64,000 nucleotides of DNA from JAVJST01 sp965229715. Its GTDB lineage: Bacteria > Pseudomonadota > Alphaproteobacteria > Rhodospirillales > Casp-alpha2. Below, piece after piece: positions 8,520-18,092 of this stretch (the stretch's first letter is position 1; every line of letters starts with the position of its first letter). Made by a program: the position numbers and the translations under genes. Location of the stretch: the NCBI GenBank assembly GCA_965229715.1, contig CBDDJL010000002.1:744001-808000 (forward strand). The letters run 5' to 3'. The notes beneath the pieces are model-generated. The model saw nothing but the letters and a program-made list of their open reading frames with translations. It was not told the DNA's origin and made no database searches.

Positions 8520-9284
8520 TCACATGGATTTATAGCGCATGGCCCAGGCACTGATGACTTCGGCGACGAAGTACGCATCGTCCCTGTTGGTCAACATGTG
8601 ATCCGCATCGTCGAGGCAGACGAAGCTCTTCGGATGCCGCGCGGCCTCATAGATATGACGCGCATTCTCAACGCCAACGACGGCGTCTACAGGAGAGTGG
8701 AAGACCAACAGTGCTTTTTTCATGTTTTGGATTTTCTCGTCCAGCCGATGCTGTTCGATATCGTCCAGAAATGCTCGCCTGATCTTGAATGGTCTTCCAC
8801 CAATGGAGACTTCTGCCTCGCCGGCAGTCTCGATTTCTTCGCGTGAATCGGCGAAGTGATGCGCTACATGTTCGGGCTCTGCAGGCGCACCGATTGTGCA
8901 AATGGCCCGCGTTTCCGGCACTTCTCCCGCCGCCGCGAGAACGGCTGCCCCACCGAGGCTGTGACCGACCATCAGGTTTGGCGCGCTGAATTCGTTGCGT
9001 AGAAAGCAAGCCGCAGCAACCAGGTCGCCGACGTTCGAAGAGAAAGTGGTGTTGGAGAAGTCTCCTTCGCTATCGCCGAGACCGGTAAAGTCGAATCGAA
9101 AGACAGCGAAATCTCGTAGCCATAATGCCTTGGCAATCCTGACTGCCGCAAGGACGTCCTTCGAGCCTGTAAAACAGTGAGCGAATAGGACATATCCTTT
9201 CGGCGGATTCTCATCGGGGATGTCGAGCCGCGCAGCCAGTTTGTCACCAAACTGCCCTGTGAACGTCAGTTTGTGTTGCGCCAT
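8520..9284 (-). CDS. Alpha/beta hydrolase
   Basis: 254 aa, complete, ATG 9284. The nucleophile elbow is GHSLGG (about residue 107) and the catalytic His is near DDADHML at the C-terminus. An FAHCFTGS segment forms the oxyanion loop. It resembles the hydrolase half of bifunctional hydrolase/OsmC proteins and other small cytoplasmic serine esterases. The substrate is unknown. It runs against the redox cluster and ends 73 bp from it, and an IS6-like element lies 180 bp behind its start, so it appears to be a single-gene unit. Confidence 0.85.
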   Translation of the reverse strand: MAQHKLTFTGQFGDKLAARLDIPDENPPKGYVLFAHCFTGSKDVLAAVRIAKALWLRDFAVFRFDFTGLGDSEGDFSNTTFSSNVGDLVAAACFLRNEFSAPNLMVGHSLGGAAVLAAAGEVPETRAICTIGAPAEPEHVAHHFADSREEIETAGEAEVSIGGRPFKIRRAFLDDIEQHRLDEKIQNMKKALLVFHSPVDAVVGVENARHIYEAARHPKSFVCLDDADHMLTNRDDAYFVAEVISAWAMRYKSM

Positions 9285-9464
9285 ATGAATTCATCTCCCC
9301 CTCAGCTTTCGTCACGGCTTTACAGAACCCATGGGTGCCGACCCTCCAGTGTGTCAGCAGTATTCAACAACATGTCTGCCCGGTATTCCATTCTCCGATA
9401 GGCTGCGCGATAGCGTCCCTTCCCAGAATACCATCCTTTTTTACCATTAGGAGATCGATCGGTC

Positions 9465-9481
9465 GGCATTGTCACGTTAAC
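9465..9481. repeat. Left terminal inverted repeat of the IS6-like element
   Basis: GGCATTGTCACGTTAAC, the exact reverse complement of 10248-10264. Confidence 0.85.
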
Positions 9482-9518
9482 AGCGCCAGTACGCAGAGAT
9501 CGTCGTTCTTGAGAAGAA

Positions 9519-10210
9519 CTATGCGGCAGTCGCACTCCGCCACAATTGCATTGCCTCGCCCCGAAACTGATGCATCGTCCTTCTTGAGATCAGATGCCGC
9601 TGGATATTGAAGTGGTTGTAGACGGCCAAATGGATCGAAAGAAACGGCTGCGCGGACTTTGATGACTTGAAGCGCTGCTGTTTTCGTTCTCGCCTTCGCG
9701 TTGGCTGGTGTGAGTTCTCGGCCCGATTATTCAATCGCTTGCCGGGCACGTGCTCTGCAGAAGGAATGGTGCCCCGAATAGTAGCCGCCGTTGGCCGCCA
9801 TTTGTCGGGTACTATTTTCACTGGTGCAGTTTTGAAGCGCTTCGTTGTTTTCCGTAGGAATTTCGTGGCAGCGGCTGTATTGCGCTTGGCTTGAAGTAAG
9901 ACGTCCAGCACTTCTCCTTCGGTATCGACGGCACGCCAAAGACATATGTGCCTGCCACTGATCTGGACGAATACCTCGTCGATGTGCCAGGTCAACGACG
10001 GCTTGGGCCGAAGAGCTTTTAAACGCTTGGCATACGCCGGTCCAAACTTCAGACACCAACGTCTTATCGTTTCGTAAGACGCAGCAAAGCCTCGCTCGGC
10101 CAGCAAGTCCTCGACGTCGCGGTAACTCAGGGTGAAGCGGTAGTATAGCCAGATAGCGTGCTGAATGATCGATGGAGGGAAACGGCGGCGGCGATATGAG
10201 AGGGGTTCAT
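9519..10210 (-). pseudogene. IS6-family transposase with N-terminal frameshift
   Basis: The catalytic DDE triad is present (WHIDEVF, VPDKW, NRAENSHQP). The natural ATG at 10210 starts MNPS and is out of frame with the rest. The homologous reading (LSYRRRRFPP, then SIIQHAIWLYYRFTLSYRDV) is one base off, and the break falls at a run of four C on the coding strand where five would restore the frame. An internal TTG at 10106 could give 195 aa lacking the N-terminal HTH region. Transposition competence is therefore doubtful unless the frameshift is a sequencing error. Confidence 0.75.
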
Positions 10211-10247
10211 CTCAAAACCCTACTGACAACCAGCAATGGCGCTAGCA

Positions 10248-10264
10248 GTTAACGTGACAATGCC
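10248..10264. repeat. Right terminal inverted repeat of the IS6-like element
   Basis: GTTAACGTGACAATGCC, pairing with 9465-9481. The transposase reads away from this end. Confidence 0.85.
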
Positions 10265-10494
10265 ATTAGGGAAAGAACAGGGAAATTTTTCCAACTTGAT
10301 CCTCGAAGCCTTATCGAAACGCCGAAAGGCCGCAGACAACCTGGTACTTCAAGAGCAATTCCCTACAACCCGGAACAGCGAAATGTTTCGACAGATCAGA
10401 GAATGTTAGTGAGGAAACAGGGAAACCAAATCCGGCGGATGGAATATTTCGCATGGACAGAAACTCAGCCAGAAACGGACATCCGGCTCGGATC

Positions 10495-11577
10495 CTATCT
10501 ACTGACAGGTGCCGATCTGCGGGCGTCGCTAACGCGAGCCTCGCTTGGCAGTTTTCCGAATTTTGCCTTGAATCGCCTTGCGAGATGGGCGCCGTCGGAG
10601 AATCCGCATTCAGTAGCAATCTCGGTAATCGAATGGTTCGAGTTGGCCAGTAGCCATGAGGCGTGGTTCAGCCGCATCGCCGAAAAGTAGTTCGATGGAC
10701 TCGAGCCCATGGTGCTTTTGAAGACGCGATTGAGATGACGTCGCGAACAACCGACCATCGTGGCGATCCTATCGATCGGAATGGAACGATGGATATTCTG
10801 CTCCATGATGAATAGCGAATTGCGTACAAAACGGTCTGAAACATCAAAATAGGGATCGGAAATAGGTAACTGATCGTGCTGGCCATTTCGAAAACGGTCG
10901 ATCACGGCGTGATGCTGGATTTTTAGAGCGCGCTCCCGGCCACAATGACGCTCGATCAGATAGGCCGCGAGATCGAAACTCGCAATCCCGCCAGCGCAGG
11001 TGATGATGTTCTCATCTTCCAGAAAAATACGGCTGGTGTCTGGATTAACTTTGGGAAATCGCGTCGAGAATTCCTCGACATGATAGCCGTGCACGCAGCA
11101 GCGCAGGCCGTCCATCAACCCGGCATCAGCAAGAATGAAACTGCCGGTGCACAGGCCGACCAAGGGAACGCCAACCTTGGCCGAGTCGCGAAGATAGGCA
11201 ATCAGCACGTCATCGTATTCGGCAGAGTCATCGAGAAGTCCGCCAATGACGACGAGATAATCGAACACTACACCTGGCTGCAGCTTCGACCACGGCGTGA
11301 CCTCGATCCCGCAACTAGAGCGAACGGGATTACCGTCGACCGACATCAAATGCCATTCGCAGTAGTGTGGCTGGCTGCGGTCGCCGACATCGGTGGCCAG
11401 GCGCATGGCTTCGACAAAATTGGCCAGCGCCAACAACGTGAAGTTATGTGTGACGACGACACCGGTCCGCAGAACGACCTCGCCCTTGTCGATCCGTTGG
11501 TCGGCGGGCATGAGGAATTCCATGAATCCGGGACGGTAATCGTTCTGGCGTGTGACTGGGTCAAATGATTGGGGCAT
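10495..11577 (-). CDS. GlxA-family transcriptional regulator (DJ-1/PfpI-like plus AraC HTH)
   Basis: 360 aa from ATG 11577. The N-terminal 200 residues form a DJ-1/PfpI-like glutaminase fold with a GLCTGSFILADAG elbow (Cys retained). The C-terminal 100 residues hold two AraC/XylS helix-turn-helix motifs (IDRIATMVGCSRRHLNRVF and ITEIATECGFSDGAHLARRF). Family members such as CdhR, GbdR and ArgR control catabolism of carnitine, betaine or arginine. It is divergent from the transporter-led operon starting at 11758, with a 180-bp shared intergenic region, and is the obvious candidate to control that operon (inference). Confidence 0.88.
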   Translation of the reverse strand: MPQSFDPVTRQNDYRPGFMEFLMPADQRIDKGEVVLRTGVVVTHNFTLLALANFVEAMRLATDVGDRSQPHYCEWHLMSVDGNPVRSSCGIEVTPWSKLQPGVVFDYLVVIGGLLDDSAEYDDVLIAYLRDSAKVGVPLVGLCTGSFILADAGLMDGLRCCVHGYHVEEFSTRFPKVNPDTSRIFLEDENIITCAGGIASFDLAAYLIERHCGRERALKIQHHAVIDRFRNGQHDQLPISDPYFDVSDRFVRNSLFIMEQNIHRSIPIDRIATMVGCSRRHLNRVFKSTMGSSPSNYFSAMRLNHASWLLANSNHSITEIATECGFSDGAHLARRFKAKFGKLPSEARVSDARRSAPVSR

Positions 11578-11757
11578 GATCAATATATTCTGAAACGTGT
11601 CCCAAATATTCTATCTCATTTCTCGCCGCCCTCCTACCATTCTCCGTGAACAGTTTAGGGGTATCGGCGCATTTGAACATCGGTCGACGGCCCAGGCCCG
11701 TTTCCAAACGAAACAAACGACTCGATCAACGCTGTCGAGAGCAGGAGGCAAGGTACA

Positions 11758-12876
11758 ATGGGAAACATCATTTACGCACAACCCGTGAAGGCGATTCATG
11801 ATCTGCGCATTTCGCGCCGGCGGTTTGTCGGCTCGCTCGCTGCTGGCGCGGCGGTTGCAGCAGTTGGCGCCCCGATGGCGCGTGCTGCGAGCGGGGACGT
11901 CAAGGTTTTGGTCTGGGAGGGCTACGAGAATCCCGATGCCTTTGCGTCGCTTTCCGCAATCGACATTCAGGCAGCCTATCTTGCGGCCAATGAGGATACG
12001 ATCACAAAGACGGCCGCTCCAGGTGCGTTCGACCTGATCACCATCTATCAAGGTATGATTGACCCGCTGGTCAAGCTCAACAGGTTGCAATCCATCGACG
12101 AGTCTCGGCTCAGCAACCTCGGCGACCTCTATCCGTTCTTCCGCGACACAGGCGACTTCTCCCGTGGCGGCATGCGTTACGGCGTTCCCTATACCTGGGG
12201 CACAATGATGGTGCTTTATGATGCCGACAAGACTGACGAGCCGGCGTCTTTCGACGACCTGATGTCGCCGAAGCTGAAGGGCAAAATCGCGATGCCTGAC
12301 GACGCTTATGCGGTTATCACGACGTTCGCGCGGTATGCCGGGATCGAGGATGCAAACCACCTGACTCGTGCTCAACTTGACGAGGTCATGACTTTGCTAC
12401 TGAACTTCAAGCCGCAACTGCTGTCGATCGCCCCGAGCTACGGTGAATTGCCGGCAATGATGCAGCGCGGTGAGATTGTCGTATCCCTGCCGGATTGGAC
12501 ACCGTCGATGATCGCGGCGAACGACAGTGGCATGAACGTTCGCTCGACCATTCCCGACGAGGGCGCGTTCAGCTTCGTCGATTGCTGGATGCATATCGCC
12601 GGCTCCGCCAATGAAGATGGCGCTTATGCCGTGATGGACGCCGCTATTGGCAAACAGGCGCAGACCGTGATGGGTGCGACAACGGGGCTTGGCATTGTTA
12701 ATAAGAATGCCGTTCCCGCGCTCGGTGAAGCCGTTTCTGGTCCGTGGAGCTACGAAAACATCGACAATACGTTTGCGAGGGCGCCGCTCTATCCCGGCGC
12801 ACCGATCGAATCGGACGGTGACGTGACGACGCTCCAGGACTGGATCAACGCGTGGACTGATTTCAAAGCCTCCTGA
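11758..12876 (+). CDS. ABC transporter substrate-binding protein, PotD/polyamine type
   Basis: 372 aa. The N-terminus carries a Tat-like signal (SRRRFVGSLAAGAAVAAVGA) after about 18 residues. The mature part resembles periplasmic spermidine/putrescine-binding proteins (VKVLVWEGYENPD, YGVPYTWGTMMVLYD, LMSPKLKGKIAMPDD). The exact ligand cannot be read, since this family also binds other cationic or small organic nitrogen compounds. It leads the 11.8-23.1 kb operon and is separated from the ATPase gene by a strong stem-loop, which fits higher expression of the binding protein. Confidence 0.88.
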   Translation: MGNIIYAQPVKAIHDLRISRRRFVGSLAAGAAVAAVGAPMARAASGDVKVLVWEGYENPDAFASLSAIDIQAAYLAANEDTITKTAAPGAFDLITIYQGMIDPLVKLNRLQSIDESRLSNLGDLYPFFRDTGDFSRGGMRYGVPYTWGTMMVLYDADKTDEPASFDDLMSPKLKGKIAMPDDAYAVITTFARYAGIEDANHLTRAQLDEVMTLLLNFKPQLLSIAPSYGELPAMMQRGEIVVSLPDWTPSMIAANDSGMNVRSTIPDEGAFSFVDCWMHIAGSANEDGAYAVMDAAIGKQAQTVMGATTGLGIVNKNAVPALGEAVSGPWSYENIDNTFARAPLYPGAPIESDGDVTTLQDWINAWTDFKAS

Positions 12877-12887
12877 CAACCTACAAG

Positions 12888-12911
12888 CCTCTTCCCGGCG
12901 ACGGGAAGGGG
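12888..12911 (+). promoter_or_regulatory. Intercistronic stem-loop after the binding-protein gene
   Basis: CCTCTTCCCG - GCGA - CGGGAAGGGG folds into a 10-bp stem (one G-T pair) with a 4-base loop. There is no following T-run, so it is more likely an mRNA-stability or attenuation element than a full terminator. Confidence 0.6.
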
Positions 12912-12963
12912 CCCATCATGCAACAATGAAACGCAGCTGCAGTATCCGGCTGAGAGATGACCT

Positions 12964-14040
12964 GTGCCTGACGGATCCGTATCAATTGAAGGGGTTACAA
13001 AACGTTTCGGTGATTTTGTCGCCGTTTCGAATGTCGACCTCGAAATCAGATCGGGCGAGTTCTTGACGCTGCTCGGCCCCAGCGGGTGCGGTAAGACGAC
13101 GCTCCTACGCATGATCGCCGGGTTCGAGAGTCCCGACGAGGGACAGATCGTTGTTGGGGGCAGTGATGTTACGCGGATGCCGCCAGAGCAACGACCGCTC
13201 AATATGGTGTTTCAGCGCTATGCGTTGTTTCCGCACCTTAACGTCCACGAGAACGTCGGGTACGGCCTCGTGACGAGAGGGGTTTCCGGTGCTGATCTGG
13301 CAGCTCGCATCGATGACGCGCTCACCATGGTCGGCATGAAGGAACAGGCTGCGAAATCGGTAAAGCAATTATCGGGCGGTCAGTCCCAACGCGTTGCCCT
13401 GGCACGAGCCTTGGTCAACGAACCGGCGGTTCTGCTGCTGGATGAACCGCTCGGCGCCCTGGATCTCCAACTCCGCAAGCGGATGCAGATCCATCTACGA
13501 TCACTGCAACACATGCTCAAGACGACGTTCGTATTCGTAACCCATGATCAGGAAGAAGCCCTGACCATGAGTGACCGGATTGCAGTCATGAGCAACAGCC
13601 GCATCATGCAGCTCGGCACCTCCGAGGAGATTTACCATCAGCCGAATTCCGCTTTCGTCGCCGGTTTTATCGGTGAGAGCACGATGATCGTCTGCGACGT
13701 GCTCGAGCGGCGTGAAACGTCGGCGATCGTCCGTATCGATGGCGCAGATGGATCGGTCGAGGTCGATGCGCCATCGGATGTCCTGCGCTCGGCAAGTGAC
13801 AGGGCCATGATCATGATCCGCCCCGAGAACGGCGCGCTTTGCCTACCGGACGAGTCGCGAGTCGAGGGTGTGTTGACCGACGTCGTGTTTCTCGGCGGCC
13901 GCTATCGCTGCCTGATCGCCCTCGCCAACGGCATCGAGGCCAAGGTCGACGTCAACGAACGTCCGACCGCCGCCATCGGGGAAAAAATCGGCTTCGGATG
14001 GACCGAAAGAGGCGCGAAGCTTGTCGCGACAGACGAATGA
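12964..14040 (+). CDS. ABC transporter ATPase, PotA type
   Basis: 358 aa, GTG start at 12964. Walker A is GPSGCGKTT, the signature is LSGGQSQRVALARAL and Walker B is LLLDEPLGALD, with a switch His in FVTHDQEEA. A C-terminal TOBE-like regulatory domain follows residue 240. It energises import through the fused permease whose ATG overlaps its stop (ATGA). It belongs to the cytoplasmic side of the importer with the binding protein at 11758. Confidence 0.92.
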   Translation: MPDGSVSIEGVTKRFGDFVAVSNVDLEIRSGEFLTLLGPSGCGKTTLLRMIAGFESPDEGQIVVGGSDVTRMPPEQRPLNMVFQRYALFPHLNVHENVGYGLVTRGVSGADLAARIDDALTMVGMKEQAAKSVKQLSGGQSQRVALARALVNEPAVLLLDEPLGALDLQLRKRMQIHLRSLQHMLKTTFVFVTHDQEEALTMSDRIAVMSNSRIMQLGTSEEIYHQPNSAFVAGFIGESTMIVCDVLERRETSAIVRIDGADGSVEVDAPSDVLRSASDRAMIMIRPENGALCLPDESRVEGVLTDVVFLGGRYRCLIALANGIEAKVDVNERPTAAIGEKIGFGWTERGAKLVATDE

Positions 14041-15761
14041 CTTTCACAGGAAACCGCCTATTGCCTGGGCCGGCGTGGCCTGCGGCACTTTTCCTCGCGG
14101 CATTGCTCGTGCTGCCGGTAGGTGTTCTGGTCGTCTACAGCTTCTGGACCGCCCAGTTCTTCACGGTGCAACCGGACTTCGTGTGGTCCAACTATTCCCG
14201 GGCGTTGTTCGAAGGGTCGTTTCTTTATCTCATTGTCCGTTCGCTTGTGATCGGTCTGGTCGTCGCCGCGATTTGCGTGCCGATTTCCTACCTGCTTGCC
14301 TACGCCATTACCTTCCGGCTTCCTCGATGGGGTAACCGTCTCCTGCTTCTGGTGATGATCTCGATGCTGTCGAGTTACCTCGTCCGCATCTATGCCTGGA
14401 AAACGATTCTTGGTCCCGAAGGCGCCATCAATCAGTTCCTGCAATACGTCGGCTTCGTCGATGCACCGCTTGCGTTTCTGCTTTACGGCGACGTTGCGAT
14501 CATCATCACGCTGACGCACATCCTGATACCGTATGCGGTGCTACCGATCTATGCAGCATTACAGAACATCGACGATCAGGTGTTGGAGGCGTCACGGGAT
14601 CTCGGTTGTTCTCCTGTCCGCACCTTCATTCGCGTCACGTTGCCGCTTAGCAGACCCGGCCTGGTGGCCGCGTTTCTGTTCTGCTTCATCCTCGCCGCCG
14701 CAGACTACGTGACGCCGCAGCTCGTCGGCGGCAGCTCGGGCATGCTGATCGGGCGCGTGATTTCCGATCAGTTCGGTATGGCCGGCAATCCGCCGTTCGG
14801 CGCTGCGCTCTCAATCCTGCTGATGCTCGGATACGGCGTCGTCATTACAACTCTCTGGATTGCGTTGAGGCTCGTTACGAAGATCCACCTGCCAAAGGGC
14901 GGTGTCACCGACGCGCTGGACAGAGGATTGAGCCGCCTGATTGCCATGCCCTTGCCGTGGCTGCGTTCGTCCGTCGTCGCGATCATGATGTTTCTCTATC
15001 TGCCGCTGGTGATCGTCATCCTGTTCTCGTTCAATGAATCGACGGCTGGCATCTTTCCCATCAAGGGGCTGACTCTGCGCTGGTACGAGGAAATGATCGC
15101 ATCCGACGGGTTTCAGCGGTCGCTTATTTCAAGTCTTGGCGTCGCGGTAACCGGTGTGATCGGCAGTCTCGTTATTGCGACACCTGCTGCGTTTGCTGTC
15201 GCTCGACGGCATTTTGCGTTGAAACCCTATCTGCTCATTCTGGCGATGGGACCCGTCGTGGTCCCGGGTGTCGTCATCGGCATCTCGCTTCTGGCGTCTT
15301 TGTCAGCGCTGGGCATGTACGGTGGGCTGATGCCGGCGGTCGGCGCGCACATCCTGTTCGCCATACCGTTCGTGATGATGGCGATGCGGGCGCGGTTGCT
15401 GGAATTCGACTGGCAGATCGAGGAAGCGGCACGCGATCTCGGCGCCTCGCCAACGCGGACCCTACGCACGATAACGCTACCGATCATCGCACCGGCGATA
15501 GTCGGTGCAGCGGTCATGGTCGCCGCATTGTCGCTCGACGAATTCATCATCACCAATTTTGTGATCGGCGCGAACAGCACCCTGCCAGTCTACATCTGGG
15601 GGCAGATGCGGACGGGCATCACGCCATCCGTCAACGCCATTGCCAGCATCATTCTGTTCGGCTCCGTTCTGTTGCTCTGGATTTCAGCGCGGATGCTCGG
15701 CGGCAGCAACGCCCTTGGGGTTGGGATATCTACGCGCACATCAGAGGAGACGATGCCGTGA
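14037..15761 (+). CDS. Fused ABC permease (PotB-PotC-like in one chain)
   Basis: 574 aa from ATG 14037, coupled by ATGA to the ATPase gene. Two complete permease modules are visible. The first (residues 10-280) has the EAA loop LEASRDLGCSPVRTFIRVTLP. The second (from about residue 300) has IEEAARDLGASPTRTLRTITLP. In most polyamine importers these modules are separate PotB and PotC proteins, so this is a fusion that fixes their stoichiometry. About 12 transmembrane helices in all. The next gene starts with an overlapping GTGA. Confidence 0.9.
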   Translation: MTFTGNRLLPGPAWPAALFLAALLVLPVGVLVVYSFWTAQFFTVQPDFVWSNYSRALFEGSFLYLIVRSLVIGLVVAAICVPISYLLAYAITFRLPRWGNRLLLLVMISMLSSYLVRIYAWKTILGPEGAINQFLQYVGFVDAPLAFLLYGDVAIIITLTHILIPYAVLPIYAALQNIDDQVLEASRDLGCSPVRTFIRVTLPLSRPGLVAAFLFCFILAAADYVTPQLVGGSSGMLIGRVISDQFGMAGNPPFGAALSILLMLGYGVVITTLWIALRLVTKIHLPKGGVTDALDRGLSRLIAMPLPWLRSSVVAIMMFLYLPLVIVILFSFNESTAGIFPIKGLTLRWYEEMIASDGFQRSLISSLGVAVTGVIGSLVIATPAAFAVARRHFALKPYLLILAMGPVVVPGVVIGISLLASLSALGMYGGLMPAVGAHILFAIPFVMMAMRARLLEFDWQIEEAARDLGASPTRTLRTITLPIIAPAIVGAAVMVAALSLDEFIITNFVIGANSTLPVYIWGQMRTGITPSVNAIASIILFGSVLLLWISARMLGGSNALGVGISTRTSEETMP

Positions 15762-16912
15762 AGATAACAAGGATTGACGCATTTCCGTTCCGTCTGCCGC
15801 TGCGCCGCAAATTCCGTTGGGCCAGCCTACAGATCGACCTCGGAGGGTTTGTCTACGTGCGAATCGAAACCGACGAGGGTCTGATTGGCCATGGCGAGGC
15901 GACGGCGCTGCCTGATTGGGGCGGCGACCTGGGTCGCCCTGGCGGCGAAACCCAGAGCACGGTCATTTCAATGATCAAGGAGGTGATTTCGCCTGTGTTG
16001 ACCGGCGCCGACCCGCTGAACATCGAGGCGGCACACCGAGAGATGACGCGGGTTCTGCGCGGGCATCACTATGCGAAGTGTGCGGTTGACATCGCGCTAC
16101 ACGATATCTTGGGCAAAGCGACGAACATGCCGCTCTACCGACTGCTGGGTGGTCGCACCAACGAGACCGTACCGGTCGCACATATGGTCGGCATCATGCC
16201 GCACGACGAGGCATTGACAGAGAGTGTCGCCGCGGTCGACGACGGTCTACGCGCTCTGCAGATCAAGGGCGGCGAGGACGGTGAGCGCGATATCAAACTC
16301 GTCAAAGCCATTCGCGACGCTGTTGGCTCCGATGTTTTCATTCGCCTCGACGCGAACCAGGGATATCGGACGTGGAAGAACGCGTTGAACCTGATCGAGC
16401 GTCTTGAAGAAGCCGGCGCCAGCATGATCGAACAGCCCGTGGACGGCCGCCGCGAGATGGCGCAGGTCACGAGCCGGTCGCGCTTGCCAATCATTGCTGA
16501 CGAAAGTTGCTGGGACAGTCACGAGGCGTTGCAGGTTGCCAGCGAGCGGTGCTCAGATGCGATTTCCATCTATTTGGCAAAGGCCAAGGGGTTCGCCGGT
16601 GCGCGTCGCGTGGCGGCCGTCGCCGAAGCCGCACAGATGCCGTGTGACGTTAACGGATCGATTGAATCCGGCATCGGAAATGCCGCAAACGTTCATTTCG
16701 CGTTAGCAGCAGGTGTCGTGACCCTGCCCGCCGTTATTCCGATCAGTGCGCCCGCCGGCACCCATCCAAACGCAGCTGGTGGCAATTACTACGAAGACGA
16801 TGTCCTAACCGAGCCGATGACCCTCAAGGACGGCGGGATTCTCCCGTTGGAGAAGCCCGGTCTCGGCATCGAGATCGACGAGAACAAGCTGGAGTCCTTC
16901 CGTGAGAATTGA
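15758..16912 (+). CDS. Mandelate racemase/muconate lactonizing enzyme family protein (enolase superfamily)
   Basis: 384 aa, GTG start overlapping the permease stop. Capping domain at residues 1-125, then a TIM barrel. Metal ligands fit Asp in RLDANQGY, Glu in MIEQPVDG and Asp in IIADESCW. Catalytic lysine candidates are in LQIKGG (the first Lys of the usual KxK is replaced by Gln) and in YLAKAKG. The superfamily abstracts an alpha proton next to a carboxylate (racemase, epimerase, dehydratase, cycloisomerase). The gene context of a cationic-solute importer recalls betaine epimerases such as HpbD, but this is only a hint. Confidence 0.85.
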   Translation: MKITRIDAFPFRLPLRRKFRWASLQIDLGGFVYVRIETDEGLIGHGEATALPDWGGDLGRPGGETQSTVISMIKEVISPVLTGADPLNIEAAHREMTRVLRGHHYAKCAVDIALHDILGKATNMPLYRLLGGRTNETVPVAHMVGIMPHDEALTESVAAVDDGLRALQIKGGEDGERDIKLVKAIRDAVGSDVFIRLDANQGYRTWKNALNLIERLEEAGASMIEQPVDGRREMAQVTSRSRLPIIADESCWDSHEALQVASERCSDAISIYLAKAKGFAGARRVAAVAEAAQMPCDVNGSIESGIGNAANVHFALAAGVVTLPAVIPISAPAGTHPNAAGGNYYEDDVLTEPMTLKDGGILPLEKPGLGIEIDENKLESFREN

Positions 16913-18092
16913 TCGTGCCTCATATCTCGACCGCCAACAGCGGTTTGCGGCGCAGCTCGCGGAGGCTGGCTTTGACGGCGCTCTTGTGGTGTCCCGTGGC
17001 GGTTTCACCTACGACCGCGCCGGCGACGTGCTCTACCTCAGCGGTCATTATCAGTCCTACGTCTACCTGCCGGACGAGCCCCCGCTATGGTCGGGCCGCG
17101 CCCACTGTGCCTTTCTGATCAACCGGGACGGTGAAACCCGGCTCTGCGTGTCGACCCCGGAGTACGACGACGAGGTCGCGGCCGATGCGGTGCTCCACGG
17201 CGAGCAATTCTCCGACACCATCGCCGACGGTCTTCGCGCTCTCGGGTTGTTAGGCGGGCGGGTTGCACTGGTCGGTGCCGATGTTCTGCCCACCACGATC
17301 TGGCGCGCAATCTCTGCCGCGCTCGACAGGGTTACGTGGCAGGACGACGACGGCATCCTTGCGGACATACGCCGGGTGAAGTCGGCCGAGGAGGAGACAT
17401 TGGTTCGCGAGGTCTGTGCCGTCAACCGACGCGCGGTCACGGCGTTTTTTGACACTGTTTCTCCGGGCGTCACGGAGGCCGACGCCGTGGGCGTTGCGGC
17501 GAATGTCGCCGCCGCCGGCGGCGCCGGCCTCTATTTCGCCGCGGTGTCGTCCGGCGAACTATCGAATGCCTATACCTCCAGCTTTCAGCCGGGATTTTCC
17601 GAACGCGTTATTCGCGACGGCGATTTCGTACGCCTCGATCTGTGTATCGTTAGGGAGGGGTATTACAGCGACTTTGGACGCACTGTCGTGGCCGGTTCGC
17701 CAAGCCAGAACCAGGAACGGATGCTCGACGCCTTGCACCATGGATTGGACGCCGCCATCGGCGCCATAGGACCGGGTGTCGCGGTGCGTAACGTGGTGCA
17801 TGCGGGCGATCGCGCCTTGACCGATCTCGGGGTGTCGTTGGACAGCCGCGGCGCACCGGGAACGATCCGGGCCGGTTATCCGCCGCATTGGGGTCACGGC
17901 CTCGGCCTCGGATGGGAGCGTCCATGGATGATCGAGTCCGAGAACATTGTCATTGAGGCGGGAATGTACCTCGCGATCGAGAAGTCGCTCACGCTTCAAG
18001 GCTGCGGCAGTGTCGCGGCGGAACAAAATTTGCTCGTCACGGAAAACGGCATCGAACTTCTCACGGGTGGGCCTGAGGGAGTGTGGTCATGA
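16902..18092 (+). CDS. M24 family metallopeptidase (Xaa-Pro aminopeptidase/creatinase/ectoine hydrolase fold)
   Basis: 396 aa, GTG start overlapping the previous gene by 11 bp. The C-terminal pita-bread domain keeps five metal-ligand positions: Asp in VRLDLC, Asp in YYSDFGRT, His in HWGHGLGLG, Glu in LAIEKS and Glu in VAAEQN. The N-terminal creatinase-like domain covers the first 170 residues. Besides prolidases, this fold includes creatinase and the ectoine hydrolase DoeA/EutD. In this operon a ring-opening or amide-cleaving role on an imported small compound is more likely than general peptide digestion (inference). Confidence 0.87.
   Translation: MRIDRASYLDRQQRFAAQLAEAGFDGALVVSRGGFTYDRAGDVLYLSGHYQSYVYLPDEPPLWSGRAHCAFLINRDGETRLCVSTPEYDDEVAADAVLHGEQFSDTIADGLRALGLLGGRVALVGADVLPTTIWRAISAALDRVTWQDDDGILADIRRVKSAEEETLVREVCAVNRRAVTAFFDTVSPGVTEADAVGVAANVAAAGGAGLYFAAVSSGELSNAYTSSFQPGFSERVIRDGDFVRLDLCIVREGYYSDFGRTVVAGSPSQNQERMLDALHHGLDAAIGAIGPGVAVRNVVHAGDRALTDLGVSLDSRGAPGTIRAGYPPHWGHGLGLGWERPWMIESENIVIEAGMYLAIEKSLTLQGCGSVAAEQNLLVTENGIELLTGGPEGVWS

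Larger units (their letters stand above)
9465..10264 (-). mobile_element. IS6-like insertion sequence (800 bp), frameshifted transposase
   Basis: Bounded by a perfect 17-bp terminal inverted repeat, GGCATTGTCACGTTAAC. It encloses a single transposase gene on the minus strand. Length and organisation fit the IS6 (IS26-like) family. The 8-bp flanks (9457-9464 and 10265-10272) do not match, so no target duplication remains. A diverged copy of the same end lies at 23080. Confidence 0.85.

Noticed and set aside
9441..10272. CCATTAGG on both sides of the IS6-like element as a target duplication
   Set aside because: The left copy (9444-9451) is 13 bases outside the repeat and the right copy (10263-10270) overlaps it, so the positions do not match an 8-bp duplication.
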